A DNA stretch of 64,000 bases. It comes from CAYFZO01 sp965211995. Lineage in GTDB: Bacteria; Pseudomonadota; Gammaproteobacteria; Poriferisulfidales; Oxydemutatoraceae. The notes under the pieces are model-generated. The model was not told where the DNA came from, searched no databases, and worked only from the letters and a program-made list of their open reading frames with translations. Numbering within the stretch: position 1 is the first letter of the stretch; every line of letters starts with the position of its first letter. The stretch covers positions 868,001-932,000 of the forward strand of contig OZ243040.1 of the NCBI GenBank assembly GCA_965211995.1, given 5' to 3'. Both the position numbers and the translations under genes were made by a program. This document shows positions 9,179-21,072 of this stretch, one piece after another.

Positions 9179-9463
9179 ATGAATAATTTTAACGCTCTAT
9201 TAAGCCTTGAAGTTGACGGCGGACAATACGATATTTTCAATTTCTCGCAACTGCCGCGAGCGGTCAAATCGGCTTACTTGCTGAAGAGAACGTTCGAAAA
9301 CCCGCCATGCCGCGAGAACGGCGCGTCATTAGAAAGATTAGCGGATATAAGCCAACCCACCTCATATACTGTTGAACTTGTCTATCGGCACAATCACCGC
9401 TGCATGGACCGAAAAGAAGTCTTTGAACAAACTTTCTTAAGGACGTTGGAATCGGCAGTATGA
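9179..9463 (+). pseudogene. Diverged 5' remnant of an aconitase A gene
   Basis: This 94-codon frame begins MNNFNALLSLEVDGGQYDIF. It aligns with the start of the intact AcnA at 11573 (MDSFNTRSNLAVAGRQYEIF), and similarity continues through a Y-LK--LEN--R-E-GA pattern and a final DI for about 55 residues. It then changes to an unrelated tail. The DNA is clearly diverged and more AT-rich than acnA, so this is not a fresh local copy. Its TGA overlaps the restriction gene start as ATGA (9460-9463), so it may still act as a coupled leader ORF. None of the aconitase iron-sulfur cysteines is present. Confidence 0.65.
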
Positions 9464-10290
9464 ATGAGTCTCATGATTCCCATGCGGGTGATTCCAAGTA
9501 CTTGGAAATCATACTGAACAGTGTTCGCGTTTGTGCGAACTACAAGCCAAAATTTGGACGGGGACAGAGCGGCAGCTTGACGCTGCGGGAGTTTCAGGAT
9601 TTGTATCGGAGTGATTCGTTCTATAACTGGTTTGGTCTCGATAACCCACTGATGTATGCTGCTCACAAGGCCGCGGGAGGCATGACAAGTATTTACCGAC
9701 AAATCGGTATCGGTTGCGAGAAAGTTTTGCGCCAAGCGCTGAAAAACACTCTTGGGCTGAGCGAAGAAGACGTAATTTGGTCCTACGAAACCAGTGCACC
9801 GGGCGGGAAGATGCGGAAATTATCTCTGGATGCCCGGGTCCCGTTGGACGGTATCGCGGATAACGCAACGAAAGCACGGTTTCACGATTGGATGAAGCGC
9901 TCAGCAAATAACATAGGCGTCGAACCTCGTGTTTTCGATTCGCTTACGGGGACAGTGTTTGAATTTCGACAGGGGTACAAAAGCAAAGACAGCAAGCGTC
10001 AAAATGCAGATATTGCAAACGCTTCAGCAGCCTACATCAAAGCTTATCTGCCTTGCGCGGTAATCCTCTCCAACCAAATCGATGATGATATTTCGCGCCG
10101 TTATCGTGCAGAAAAATGGGTGCTCATCACCGGCGTAACCGACCAGGACAATCCTCTCACGTCCACTTATGATTTTATGCGAGATGTAGTCGGATACGAT
10201 CTTGCCGGTTTTTTCGAACGAAATACAGAAGTCCTAAGAACCGAAGTTGATAAAGTGCTTCGAACGCTACTGGAGCCGGGTGGTCAATGA
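9460..10290 (+). CDS. Putative type II restriction endonuclease (CfrBI-like)
   Basis: This 276-residue protein directly precedes a DNA methyltransferase and overlaps it by 4 nt (ATGA, 10287-10290), the classic arrangement of a type II pair. Features include the GLDNPLMYAAHKAAGGMTSIYRQIG segment in the first 90 residues and a KLSLDAR stretch near residue 125. I recall this pattern from proteins annotated as CfrBI-family endonucleases, but that family call is from memory. No catalytic PD-(D/E)xK motif was assigned with confidence. The start at 9460 overlaps the upstream remnant stop. Codon use is AT-richer than the flanking genes, consistent with transfer. Confidence 0.65.
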   Translation: MNESHDSHAGDSKYLEIILNSVRVCANYKPKFGRGQSGSLTLREFQDLYRSDSFYNWFGLDNPLMYAAHKAAGGMTSIYRQIGIGCEKVLRQALKNTLGLSEEDVIWSYETSAPGGKMRKLSLDARVPLDGIADNATKARFHDWMKRSANNIGVEPRVFDSLTGTVFEFRQGYKSKDSKRQNADIANASAAYIKAYLPCAVILSNQIDDDISRRYRAEKWVLITGVTDQDNPLTSTYDFMRDVVGYDLAGFFERNTEVLRTEVDKVLRTLLEPGGQ

Positions 10291-11525
10291 CTCAACTCGT
10301 CAAAAAACGATTGCGGCAACGTGCCGACTACACGCACAAGTTCAATGCTAAAACAGGGCGGCATGGCTGGTTGCGTCTGACTCCCTCCTACTCGGTTAAG
10401 GTCGTTGAGGAGATTATGGCGCGCCACAGGGGCACGCGGAATATCTTCGATCCTTTTTGCGGCACCGGAACAACAGCGCTCAGCGCAGTCAATCATGGCC
10501 ACAACGCCACCACAACCGACATCAATCCGTTTTTGATTTGGCTGGCTTGCTCCAAAACGGCACACTACTCGCCGACGGTGTCCGCCGAGACGAAAAAAGC
10601 GGGCTGCGTGACGCTTGACATTGCTCGCCGGGGAGCCGTGGAACCGGTACCGGAACCACCTATTCACAATATCGAGCGCTGGTGGACAAATCGGGAACGC
10701 TCTTTCCTATGCCATCTGCAAGCGGCAATTCAGAAAGTCGCGGGCGGTACGGGGCCAGTATCAGACTTGTTGAATATCGCGTTTTGTAGAACCCTTATCC
10801 GCTTGTCGAGCGCCGCATTTAACCATCAATCCATGTCGTTCAAGGATAATGTGCAGCACAAATTGAATCTTGAACCTGATATGGGCGGAGCTTTTCTCGA
10901 TGACTTGAACTTAGTTCTCGGCGACGTGGCTGAAAATCCTTTAGGCAAGGCATCCGTTATGCTTGGGGATGCACGTAACTTATCAGCCTGTTTAGACACG
11001 AAGTTTGACGCGGTGGTTACGTCGCCACCCTACGCCAATCGTATGTCGTACATTCGGGAATTGCGCCCCTACATGTACTGGCTGGGGTATTTGATGAACG
11101 GTCGGGATGCGGGAGAGTTGGATTGGCTTGCCATTGGCGGGACCTGGGGAGTTGCCACCAGTCGGCTTTCAGAGTGGAAGATGAGCGGTAACTGTTGGAT
11201 GCCCGATGACTTGCCACTGGTCCTGGAAGACATCGCGCACGACCACAACAAGAACGGTGCCTTGCTCGCAAACTATATTGCCAAGTATTGTGAAGATATG
11301 TCTCGGCATTTCGAAAATTTGCACTGGGTGCTCAATCCCGGAGCGCGGATTCACTACATTGTCGGGAATTCCACTTTTTATGGCGTGCTTGTATCCACCG
11401 AGCGGGTTTACGCTGCAATGATGCAGCAGTACGGTTTTACCAGTGTGGATATACGGGCTATCCGCAAGCGGAACTCGAAAAGGGAACTTATAGAATTTGA
11501 CGTGTCTGCGACGTGGCCCGGTTAG
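10287..11525 (+). CDS. DNA (cytosine-N4)-type modification methyltransferase
   Basis: This is the modification partner of the upstream endonuclease and would protect its recognition site by base methylation. The 412-residue protein has SAM-binding motif I (IFDPFCGTGTTAL, residues 53-65) followed by catalytic motif IV TSPPY at residues 245-249. The S-P-P-Y form suggests N4-cytosine specificity, though some adenine enzymes also carry it. The motif order is I then IV. The gene ends 47 bp before acnA, so acnA is now separated from any older promoter. Recognition sequence cannot be read from the sequence. Confidence 0.85.
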   Translation: MTQLVKKRLRQRADYTHKFNAKTGRHGWLRLTPSYSVKVVEEIMARHRGTRNIFDPFCGTGTTALSAVNHGHNATTTDINPFLIWLACSKTAHYSPTVSAETKKAGCVTLDIARRGAVEPVPEPPIHNIERWWTNRERSFLCHLQAAIQKVAGGTGPVSDLLNIAFCRTLIRLSSAAFNHQSMSFKDNVQHKLNLEPDMGGAFLDDLNLVLGDVAENPLGKASVMLGDARNLSACLDTKFDAVVTSPPYANRMSYIRELRPYMYWLGYLMNGRDAGELDWLAIGGTWGVATSRLSEWKMSGNCWMPDDLPLVLEDIAHDHNKNGALLANYIAKYCEDMSRHFENLHWVLNPGARIHYIVGNSTFYGVLVSTERVYAAMMQQYGFTSVDIRAIRKRNSKRELIEFDVSATWPG

Positions 11526-11572
11526 TATAGAATTGAGCACACCAAGCGAATAATTCCTAAAACAAGAACCTC

Positions 11573-14212
<2,640 letters not shown>

Positions 14213-14249
14213 CGGCGCGGGGCGGATTTTCAATTCAATCAGCCCGGCA

Positions 14250-14335
14250 CGGGAACCCCGGCGGGGCTTATGCCAAACCACCGGGTGGCGGCAAAATCCA
14301 TCCTAAACCGCCGCAGGGAGACGCCGGGGTTCCCG
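14250..14335. repeat. 14-bp perfect inverted repeat enclosing a 58-bp loop
   Basis: CGGGAACCCCGGCG at 14250-14263 is the exact reverse complement of bases 14322-14335. A smaller complementary pair (GGCGG/CCGCC) nests inside around 14287-14312. It begins 38 bp after the acnA stop. It lacks the T-run of an intrinsic terminator and could be a structured 3' UTR or a small palindromic element. Confidence 0.5.
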
Positions 14336-14808
14336 CAAACCTGTGCCTCTAAGTCCCGCGGGAAGATTGCTCCACGGCAGTGGCGGCAATAAATTTTGAC
14401 GTCTCAGAAAACGCTGCATTACGTTGGAAAAGCAAGCACCGCCATCGGGCTATTTTCAGGCGGCGCTATGTGTCCGGCGGCCATTGCCAACTCCTCTTTC
14501 ACGCGCCTCACCAGCCCTGAGGCAAGCGGCTTCAAGAAAAAGGTTGCTGATCTGTTCGGGGTTAAGCGGTGATGGGTTCCGCGAGAACCTCAGTGGATCA
14601 TTGATTGATCATTTTCTAGGCCGCCGGTGCGTTCGCGCAAATCTTTTAATTCAAACCGCGCTTTTTCCATATCAAATCCGACCCCGTGAAACAGGCAACG
14701 AGACGCGGGCAGACTCACCTTATAACTCCCCCGCATAAAAATCATACTGCCAATGGGATCAACCGCTCCGAAACGAGGTGTTTTGATTGTTAACTGCGCG
14801 GCATCGCG
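14336..14808. other. Intergenic region between acnA and fumC
   Basis: I find no convincing gene in these 473 bases. A 104-codon plus-strand frame (14424-14738) shows no recognisable motif and looks fortuitous. Composition is mixed and AT-richer toward 14600-14790. No tRNA-like fold was recognised. Confidence 0.4.
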
Positions 14809-16179
14809 TCATTCGGAGCACGTCAGCGTCTTCGGGTCGAGCAGCCTGCGCAGTTCTTCTTCGGGCAGTCCGCTTTCCTCGAGCGCGACTTCAAATACCG
14901 GGCGCTTTTCGGCGTACGCTTTCTTCGCGATCATCGCGCCCTTTTCGTAACCGATCACGCTGTTCAGCGCGGTGACGAGAATCGGGTTGCGCTCAAGCGC
15001 GGCATCCACCGCCTCGCGGTTCACCGCAAACCCCGCGACCGCTTTGTCGGCGAGCGCGCGCGCGCCGTTGGCGAGCAGCCGGATGCTCTGCAGCAGGTTA
15101 TACGCGATGACCGGCAGCATCACGTTCAACTGAAAGTTGCCGCTTTGCCCCGCGACCGCGATCGTCGCGTCGTTGCCGGTCACCTGGGCGCAGATCATCG
15201 CGACCGCTTCCGGGATCACCGGATTGACCTTGCCCGGCATGATGCTGCTGCCCGGCTGCAGCGCCGGCAAAGTGACGTCGGCGATCCCCGACAGCGGCCC
15301 CGAATTCATCCACCGCAGGTCGTTGGAGATCTTCATCAGGCCGGCGGCGATCGTGCGCAACTGCCCGCTGATTTCGACCGCCGCGTCCTGCGCGCTCAAC
15401 GCCTCGAACTTGTCGGGCTTGGGAGTGAACGCGAGACCTGTCAGCGCCGACAACGCCTTGCAGAATTCGTCCGCGAAGCGCGGATCGCAGTTGACGCCGG
15501 TGCCGACCGCGGTGCCCCCCTGCGCGAGTTCGAGCAGGCGCGGCAGTGACGCATCGAGGCGCGCGCAGCCATTGCGCATCTGCCGCGCCCAGCCGCCGAG
15601 TTCCTGCCCGAACGTCACGGGCATCGCGTCCATCAGGTGTGTGCGCCCGGTTTTGACTTCGCCGCCGAGTGCCGCGGCGCGGCCTTCAATCACGCCGGCG
15701 AGGTGCTCGAGCGCGGGCTTGAGAGCGGCGGTGATCTCGCGCGCGGCGCCGACGTGAATTGCGGTCGGGATCACGTCGTTCGAACTCTGGCTCAGATTGA
15801 CGTGGTCGTTCGGGTGCACGTCGCAGCCGGCGCGCCCGGAAGCGAGACGCGCGATCACCTCGTTGGCGTTCATATTGGAACTCGTGCCCGAGCCGGTTTG
15901 GAACACGTCCACCGGGAATTGCGCGTCGTGATCGCCGCGGGCGACCGCGGCGGCGGCGGCGGCGATTGCGTCGGCGCGCGCCCGGTCGAGCAGGCCGAGG
16001 CCCGCGTTGCTCGTCGCGCAGCACTGCTTGATCTCGCCGAGCGCGCGGATGAACGCGCGCGGCATGGTCAGGCCGCTGAGCGGGAAGTTCTCGACCGCGC
16101 GCTGCGTCTGCGCGGCGTACAGCGCGTCAGCCGGAACCTGCACTTCCCCCATGCTGTCTTTTTCAATACGGTGTTTCAT
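14809..16179 (-). CDS. fumC: Class II fumarate hydratase
   Basis: FumC hydrates fumarate to malate without an iron-sulfur cluster. The 456-residue protein shows the family blocks in order: TQRAVENFPLSG, TGSGTSSNMNANEV, NDHVNLSQSSNDV, KTGRTHLMDAMPV and the signature GSSIMPGKVNPV. The C-terminal domain (VTALNSVIGYEKGAMIAKKAY) is complete. It is divergent from purB. The 84-bp gap holds a TATAAT/TATACT-like -10 element near 16212-16220 that could serve either strand. Confidence 0.97.
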   Translation of the reverse strand: MKHRIEKDSMGEVQVPADALYAAQTQRAVENFPLSGLTMPRAFIRALGEIKQCCATSNAGLGLLDRARADAIAAAAAAVARGDHDAQFPVDVFQTGSGTSSNMNANEVIARLASGRAGCDVHPNDHVNLSQSSNDVIPTAIHVGAAREITAALKPALEHLAGVIEGRAAALGGEVKTGRTHLMDAMPVTFGQELGGWARQMRNGCARLDASLPRLLELAQGGTAVGTGVNCDPRFADEFCKALSALTGLAFTPKPDKFEALSAQDAAVEISGQLRTIAAGLMKISNDLRWMNSGPLSGIADVTLPALQPGSSIMPGKVNPVIPEAVAMICAQVTGNDATIAVAGQSGNFQLNVMLPVIAYNLLQSIRLLANGARALADKAVAGFAVNREAVDAALERNPILVTALNSVIGYEKGAMIAKKAYAEKRPVFEVALEESGLPEEELRRLLDPKTLTCSE

Positions 16180-16263
16180 CGCGGCGAAACCAAAAGTGAA
16201 CGGCGCGGGGATAGTATAATGAACCCCCGCAGCCGTCGGCGTTGATGACGAGTTAAGCCCCTG

Positions 16264-17661
16264 ATGCCCGCCCCGCCCCTTGAATTGTCGCCGCTGACCG
16301 CGGTTTCCCCGGTGGACGGGCGCTACGCGGCGAAAACCGCGCCGCTGCGTGAATTATTCAGCGAATACGGCCTGATCCGCCGCCGCGTGCGGGTCGAGAT
16401 CGAATGGCTCAAATGGCTCGCCGCCTGCGACGCGATCCCCGAAGCGACGCCGCTGTCGGCCCGGGCGCAGGCGGCACTCGAGCGCATCGCGGATACCTTC
16501 AGCCCGGCCGAGGCGCAGACGGTCAAGCGGCTCGAAACCGAGACTAATCACGACGTCAAGGCGGTTGAGTACTATTTGAGAGATTGCTTTAAGAATAATG
16601 AGGAACTTAATGGAATATCTCATTTTCTGCATTTTTCAGCGACTTCAGAAGATATCACCAATCTCGCCTGGGGGCTGATCCTCGAGGAAGCCCGCGATAC
16701 GGTAGCGGTGGCTCGCCTGCAAGCCTTGAGCGAGCGCCTCGCCGACGTCGCGGAAGATTGGGCGGACGCGCCGCTGCTCGCGCGCACCCACGGCCAGCCC
16801 GCCTCCCCGACCACCACCGGCAAGGAGTTCGCGAATTTCGCCGAGCGGCTGCGCGGGCAGACGCGCACGCTTGCAGCAGTCGTGATCCCGGGCAAGTTCA
16901 GCGGCGCGGTCGGCAACTTCAACGCACACCACGCCGCTTACCCCGGCCTCGACTGGCCGCAACTCGCCGCCGGGTTCGTGACCTCGCTCGGCTTGGAGTA
17001 CGCGCCCTGCACCACGCAGATCGAACCCCACGACCGCCTCGCGGAACTGCTCGATGCGCTCGCGCGCGTAAGCCGCATACTGCTCGACTTGTGCCGCGAC
17101 GTCTGGGGCTACGTTGCGCTCGGGCACGTCGTGCAGCAAGTCAACGCAGCCGAGGTCGGCTCCTCGACGATGCCGCACAAGGTCAACCCGATTGATTTCG
17201 AGAACGCCGAAGGCAACTTCGGTCTCGCCGGCGCGCTCGCCCGGCACCTGTCGTCGAAGTTGCCGGTGTCGCGCTGGCAGCGCGACCTGTCGGACTCGAC
17301 CGCGCTGCGCTCGCTCGGCTCGGTGTTCGCGCACTTCGTGATCGCGCTCGATTCGCTCGAACGCGGCCTCGCCAAGATCGGGATTGACCGCCGCGCGATG
17401 GCCGGCGAACTCGACGCGCATTGGGAAGTGCTCGGTGAAGCCCTGCAGACCGTGCTGCGCAAACACGGCGTCACCGACGCTTACGAGCAACTCAAGCGGC
17501 ACACCCGCGGCAGGCGCATGAACGCCGCAGACTGGCGTGAACTGGTGGCGGCCGCGCCGCTGCCTGAGGCCGAAAAACAGCGGCTGCTCGCACTCACTCC
17601 CGCGACCTACGTCGGCCTCGCCGCGCGCCTGGCGCGGCGCCCGGCACAAGGCTCAGCGTAA
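16264..17661 (+). CDS. purB: Adenylosuccinate lyase
   Basis: PurB catalyses two steps of purine synthesis: release of fumarate from SAICAR and from adenylosuccinate. The 465-residue protein starts LSPLTAVSPVDGRYAAKTAPL like the E. coli enzyme. It has the TETNHDVKAVEYYL block, TSEDITNLAWGL, RTHGQPASPTTTGKE and the signature SSTMPHKVNPIDFENAEGN. The 3' end is the first copy of a 200-bp tandem duplication, so a second copy of the last 47 codons follows the stop. Confidence 0.97.
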   Translation: MPAPPLELSPLTAVSPVDGRYAAKTAPLRELFSEYGLIRRRVRVEIEWLKWLAACDAIPEATPLSARAQAALERIADTFSPAEAQTVKRLETETNHDVKAVEYYLRDCFKNNEELNGISHFLHFSATSEDITNLAWGLILEEARDTVAVARLQALSERLADVAEDWADAPLLARTHGQPASPTTTGKEFANFAERLRGQTRTLAAVVIPGKFSGAVGNFNAHHAAYPGLDWPQLAAGFVTSLGLEYAPCTTQIEPHDRLAELLDALARVSRILLDLCRDVWGYVALGHVVQQVNAAEVGSSTMPHKVNPIDFENAEGNFGLAGALARHLSSKLPVSRWQRDLSDSTALRSLGSVFAHFVIALDSLERGLAKIGIDRRAMAGELDAHWEVLGEALQTVLRKHGVTDAYEQLKRHTRGRRMNAADWRELVAAAPLPEAEKQRLLALTPATYVGLAARLARRPAQGSA

Positions 17662-17903
17662 AAAAAAGAAGCACCGTTTCTCATCCCTGCCGCGAACGCG
17701 GAGCCCGCGGCAGGCGCATGAACGCCGCAGACTGGCGTGAACTGGTGGCGGCCGCGCCGCTGCCCGAGGCCGAAAAACAGCGGCTGCTCGCACTCACTCC
17801 CGCGACCTGCGTCGGCCTCGCCGCGCGCCTGGCGCGGCGCCCGGCACAAGGCTCAGCGTAAGAAAAAGAAGCACCGTTTCTCATCCCTGCCGCGAACGCG
17901 GAG
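17504..17903 (+). repeat. Two-copy 200-bp tandem duplication of the purB 3' end
   Basis: Bases 17504-17703 are repeated as 17704-17903 with three differences that I can see: T/C in the CCTGAG/CCCGAG codon, A/G in CTACG/CTGCG, and A/G after the stop codon. The unit carries the last 52 or so codons of purB, its stop and 42 bp of downstream sequence. The few substitutions argue for a real, recent duplication and not an assembly error. Confidence 0.93.
17718..17861 (+). pseudogene. Duplicated C-terminal fragment of purB
   Basis: The second 200-bp unit keeps an open frame of 47 residues from an in-frame ATG, identical to the PurB C-terminus apart from Tyr to Cys in TPATYVG/TPATCVG. It lacks every catalytic segment and is not expected to be an enzyme. 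Confidence 0.7.
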
Positions 17904-17929
17904 GGCACGGCGTTGCCGCCGCGCTTTGC

Positions 17930-19141
17930 TTACTTGGATTCAGCCTCGGACGCCGCTTCAGAACCGGATTCAACTTCGGCTTCGGGCGCAGTCTCCAGCC
18001 CGGGCTCAGCCCCGGCTTCGGATCCAACTTCGGCTTCGGGCGCAGTCTCCAGCCCGGGCTCAACTTTGGCTTCAATCTTGATCTCGGGGACAGATCCGGA
18101 CTCAGGTTTGGCTTCGGCTTCGGCGCCAACTTCAGCCTCGGCCTCAACCTGCGCTTCAGGCGCGTCTTCCACCAAGTCGTCGCGGCGCTTGTCGAGGTTG
18201 TCATAAACCGTGGGCGAAACCTCATAAAGCCACTTGGAAAGGTGCGGCTTGAGTGCGTCGGCACGCTCGCCGGCACCGCCGGCGCCGAGGGTCAGGTAGG
18301 CGTCGCCGTCGTCGGTCTTGTAGGCGTTGAGCGTCAGTTCCAACTGATCCGACGCGGTCACCTGCGCGGTGATGTGCTTGTCGGGCAACTCGACCGAGTG
18401 ATCGGCGCGCAGAAATACCCGCCTGAATTCCAGGTAATCGGTCGCAGCGACGATCTGCCTGAGCAGAAACCGGCTGCCGAGAACGCGGCCCTGCGGCAGA
18501 TCACTAAGGCCGAGTGTGCCGTCGGCGCCGCGCGTGACGGTAAAAGATTCTTCGTCGTCGGGATGGGTCAGCGTCACCGTCATAACTTCGCTCGGTTCGA
18601 TATGCACGATCTGCGTGTCGAGCCATTCGCCGGGATCGGTCGGCAACTGCAGATTGACGTCGATCAGCCAACTGACTTCCTCGTCCGCTGCTCTGACGTA
18701 CTGCCCGCTCACCTGCCGGCTCGACTTGCCGACGATCAGCCGCCGCGTCTCGTGCGCGTCCTTGAACATCAGCAGTTTGCCGCCGCCGTCGCCGCCCGGG
18801 TCGGCGACGCCGAGCCGCGCGTAGTATTCGGGCGACGAGGTTTTCCGCTCGAGTTTGCGGGCGTCCTTGAGGTCGGACAACAGGCGGCGAATTTTGAGCA
18901 CGTCCGCGGGATGGTCGTGGCGCTCGGCGACGCGCCATGCGCCGCCGTCGCGGTAAACGCTGACCACCGGGGTGTCGCTCGTGCCGATCTCGATGCGTTC
19001 GGCCTCGTCGAGTGCGTCAAACGTCAGTTCCGGAAACAGCGGCGGCGCGGCTTCCGGCGCCGGCTCGGAGATACTCAGCCATGCCGCGACCGCGGCGACC
19101 GCGAGCACCGCCGCAACGATGATCCAATGCGCGGACTTCAC
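17930..19141 (-). CDS. DUF4340 domain-containing membrane-anchored protein
   Basis: The 403-residue protein starts with one membrane segment (residues 7-25). A DUF4340-like extracytoplasmic region follows, with repeated short beta motifs (IEIGTSDTPVVSVYRDGGAWRV, YYARLGVADPGG, LIVGKSSRQVSGQYVR). The last 70 or so residues are a low-complexity Ala/Glu/Pro tail containing an 18-residue repeat. The start overlaps the stop of the GldG-like gene by 4 nt. It is the last gene of an ATPase-permease-GldG-DUF4340 operon, a common combination in gammaproteobacteria whose substrate is not established. Confidence 0.85.
   Translation of the reverse strand: MKSAHWIIVAAVLAVAAVAAWLSISEPAPEAAPPLFPELTFDALDEAERIEIGTSDTPVVSVYRDGGAWRVAERHDHPADVLKIRRLLSDLKDARKLERKTSSPEYYARLGVADPGGDGGGKLLMFKDAHETRRLIVGKSSRQVSGQYVRAADEEVSWLIDVNLQLPTDPGEWLDTQIVHIEPSEVMTVTLTHPDDEESFTVTRGADGTLGLSDLPQGRVLGSRFLLRQIVAATDYLEFRRVFLRADHSVELPDKHITAQVTASDQLELTLNAYKTDDGDAYLTLGAGGAGERADALKPHLSKWLYEVSPTVYDNLDKRRDDLVEDAPEAQVEAEAEVGAEAEAKPESGSVPEIKIEAKVEPGLETAPEAEVGSEAGAEPGLETAPEAEVESGSEAASEAESK
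17971..18062 (-). repeat. In-frame 54-bp periodic repeat in the DUF4340 tail
   Basis: A 38-bp segment at 17971-18008 recurs exactly at 18025-18062. The 54-bp spacing is 18 codons, so the protein tail repeats PGLETAPEAEV in frame. The repeat length suggests expansion by slippage. Confidence 0.85.
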
Positions 19142-21060
19142 AACGCCGCGCTCTGCTTGCGCCGCCTGACCCTGACGAAACCCATGATCAACGCGGCGAC
19201 GGTGACGATCAGTGGCATCGTGATGACGTTGATCAACTTGAGCCTGGCGCCGAGGTTTTCGATGTCCTTGACCAGTTGGTGGCGCACGTTGCGCAATTTC
19301 TTGCGGATCTCGACTTTCTTCTCCCGGAACTTGCGGACTTCCTGGCGCTGGGAAACCGTCAGCAGCGTGGATTGCCGGTCGTCGCGCTCCTGCTGCAATT
19401 CTTGCAGTTTGGTTTCGGTTTCCTTGAGTTCGTTCTGCAGGCTTTGCTCGGTGTCGCGGTACTTGCGGCTCGCTTCTTCCTCGATCTCCCGCACCCGGGT
19501 GAACGGGCGGGAATAACTGGCGCGGCTGCGGATGCTGATCAGGTCGGTGCTGCCGAACAGGTTGTCCACCAGGTTGATGACAAAATCACGGTTGCCCGCG
19601 AACGGCTGCACGATGGTGCGGCCAAAGAATTGCCGGCGTTGCGCCCACATGCGGTCGGTGAGCATATCGGCGTCGGCGACCACCGTCACGACCCCCGCGC
19701 CGGCCGCCTCAGGCAGGTGCGGGCCGAGCGCCGGGGGTGGTTCGGCGGCGGCGTCCCCGTCCTCCTCGCCGCTTTCCTCGGGCGGCGGCGGCCCGTCAAA
19801 CGCGCTTTCAAAAGTGCCTTGGATGCGCGCCGCCAGCGGGTAACGCTCGCCGGTCGGGGTCAGGAGCCTGAGCAGTTCGCGCGGGCGCGGCAGAAAACGG
19901 AAGTGTTGTATCGGTATCGGCATCGCCCGCTTGCTGGTCCACACCAGCGGCGTCAATTCGGTATCGGCGCCCTCCTCGGCGCGCACGTACGAAGCCAGAT
20001 AGAAGTTCAGGGACTCGAGCGCATCGGTCACGACGTCCTCGCGGTTGAAGTCGGGCGCACGCAGGCTCGGCACCGCGGGGTGCGCCTCCGAGCGCCCCTC
20101 CCCCTCGAACGACACCGTCAGCCCGCGCGCGGCGTCGCCGATGATCGCGTCTGCGTCAACGCTGAATCCCCACGCGCGGAACAGGCGGTTCAAATTGGAA
20201 CTCTTGTCCTTGGGATTCTGCAGCGCCACGTTCGGGACCGGCGACACCTGCTCGGCGTCGGCGTGAGGGTCAATGAAGAACAACCCCTTGCCGCCGCGCA
20301 TAATGAACTGGTCGATTGCGTACACCGTCTTCTCCGGCAGGTCTTTCGGGTGCACCACCATCAGCACTTCGATTTCGCGCGGGATTGTCGCGGCGTCGGT
20401 CTCAACCGACCGGACGTCGAACACCTGCTTCAACTGCGCGGTCATCAGCCACGGCTGACCGGGGTTCACGCCCGGGGGGGCGCCCCGTCCCGACGCCGGG
20501 TCCATCGGCAGCGTGCTCATCAATCCCAGCACCGGTTTCTTGACGTGGATCAGGCCGTAGATCAACTTGCCGAGGTCGTATTCCAAAAACGCTTCGCGGT
20601 CGGTTTGCAGGAACGGGATCACTTCGGTGGTGTCGAGCGTGTTGGTGCCGGCGACGCCGAAGTAAACCTTGTCGCCGCTCCTGACCGGCACCGCCTGCAG
20701 GCCCAACTGCGTCGCCCGGTCTTCTTCTTCCGAGAACGCCTCGGGGTTGACGTAGTGCAACTGCAAATTGCCGTCCGCGATCAGGCTGTACTCTTCGAGC
20801 ACCTCCTTGACGCGGGCGTAGTAATTTCTGAGTTGCGGCAGGTCCTTGGTCTCTTTCTCCGAGAAGAACAGGTAGAGGTTGATCGGCTCCTCAATCTGCT
20901 CGAGGATGTTGCGGGTGCCCTCGGACAGGGTGTAAAGCCGGTTGCTCGTCAGATCCAGGCGCACGCCGCGCAGCAATTCGTTGTTAAGTATCATCAGCGC
21001 GAGGAACAGCACCGCCGACGCGGCGATCAGCCCCCCTTTTGAAAGGTTGAGATTCATCAT
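19138..21060 (-). CDS. GldG-like ABC transporter auxiliary protein
   Basis: The 640-residue protein has an N-terminal membrane segment (about residues 8-27, AASAVLFLALMILNN). A GldG-type extracytoplasmic domain follows (LSEGTRNILEQIEEPINLYLFFSE, then a DUF4350-like VVHPKDLPEKTVYAIDQFIMRGGKGLFFIDPH). Near residues 540-600 lies a strong coiled coil, then a C-terminal membrane segment (MPLIVTVAALIMGFV). It sits between permease and DUF4340 genes. Despite the name, no gliding genes are seen here; a role in export or envelope maintenance is inferred. Confidence 0.88.
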   Translation of the reverse strand: MMNLNLSKGGLIAASAVLFLALMILNNELLRGVRLDLTSNRLYTLSEGTRNILEQIEEPINLYLFFSEKETKDLPQLRNYYARVKEVLEEYSLIADGNLQLHYVNPEAFSEEEDRATQLGLQAVPVRSGDKVYFGVAGTNTLDTTEVIPFLQTDREAFLEYDLGKLIYGLIHVKKPVLGLMSTLPMDPASGRGAPPGVNPGQPWLMTAQLKQVFDVRSVETDAATIPREIEVLMVVHPKDLPEKTVYAIDQFIMRGGKGLFFIDPHADAEQVSPVPNVALQNPKDKSSNLNRLFRAWGFSVDADAIIGDAARGLTVSFEGEGRSEAHPAVPSLRAPDFNREDVVTDALESLNFYLASYVRAEEGADTELTPLVWTSKRAMPIPIQHFRFLPRPRELLRLLTPTGERYPLAARIQGTFESAFDGPPPPEESGEEDGDAAAEPPPALGPHLPEAAGAGVVTVVADADMLTDRMWAQRRQFFGRTIVQPFAGNRDFVINLVDNLFGSTDLISIRSRASYSRPFTRVREIEEEASRKYRDTEQSLQNELKETETKLQELQQERDDRQSTLLTVSQRQEVRKFREKKVEIRKKLRNVRHQLVKDIENLGARLKLINVITMPLIVTVAALIMGFVRVRRRKQSAAL

Positions 21061-21072
21061 CGCCGTATTGGC

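Noticed and set aside
14424..14738. 104-codon plus-strand ORF between acnA and fumC
   Set aside because: No recognisable motif, no ribosome site, and composition unlike neighbouring proteins; treated as chance.
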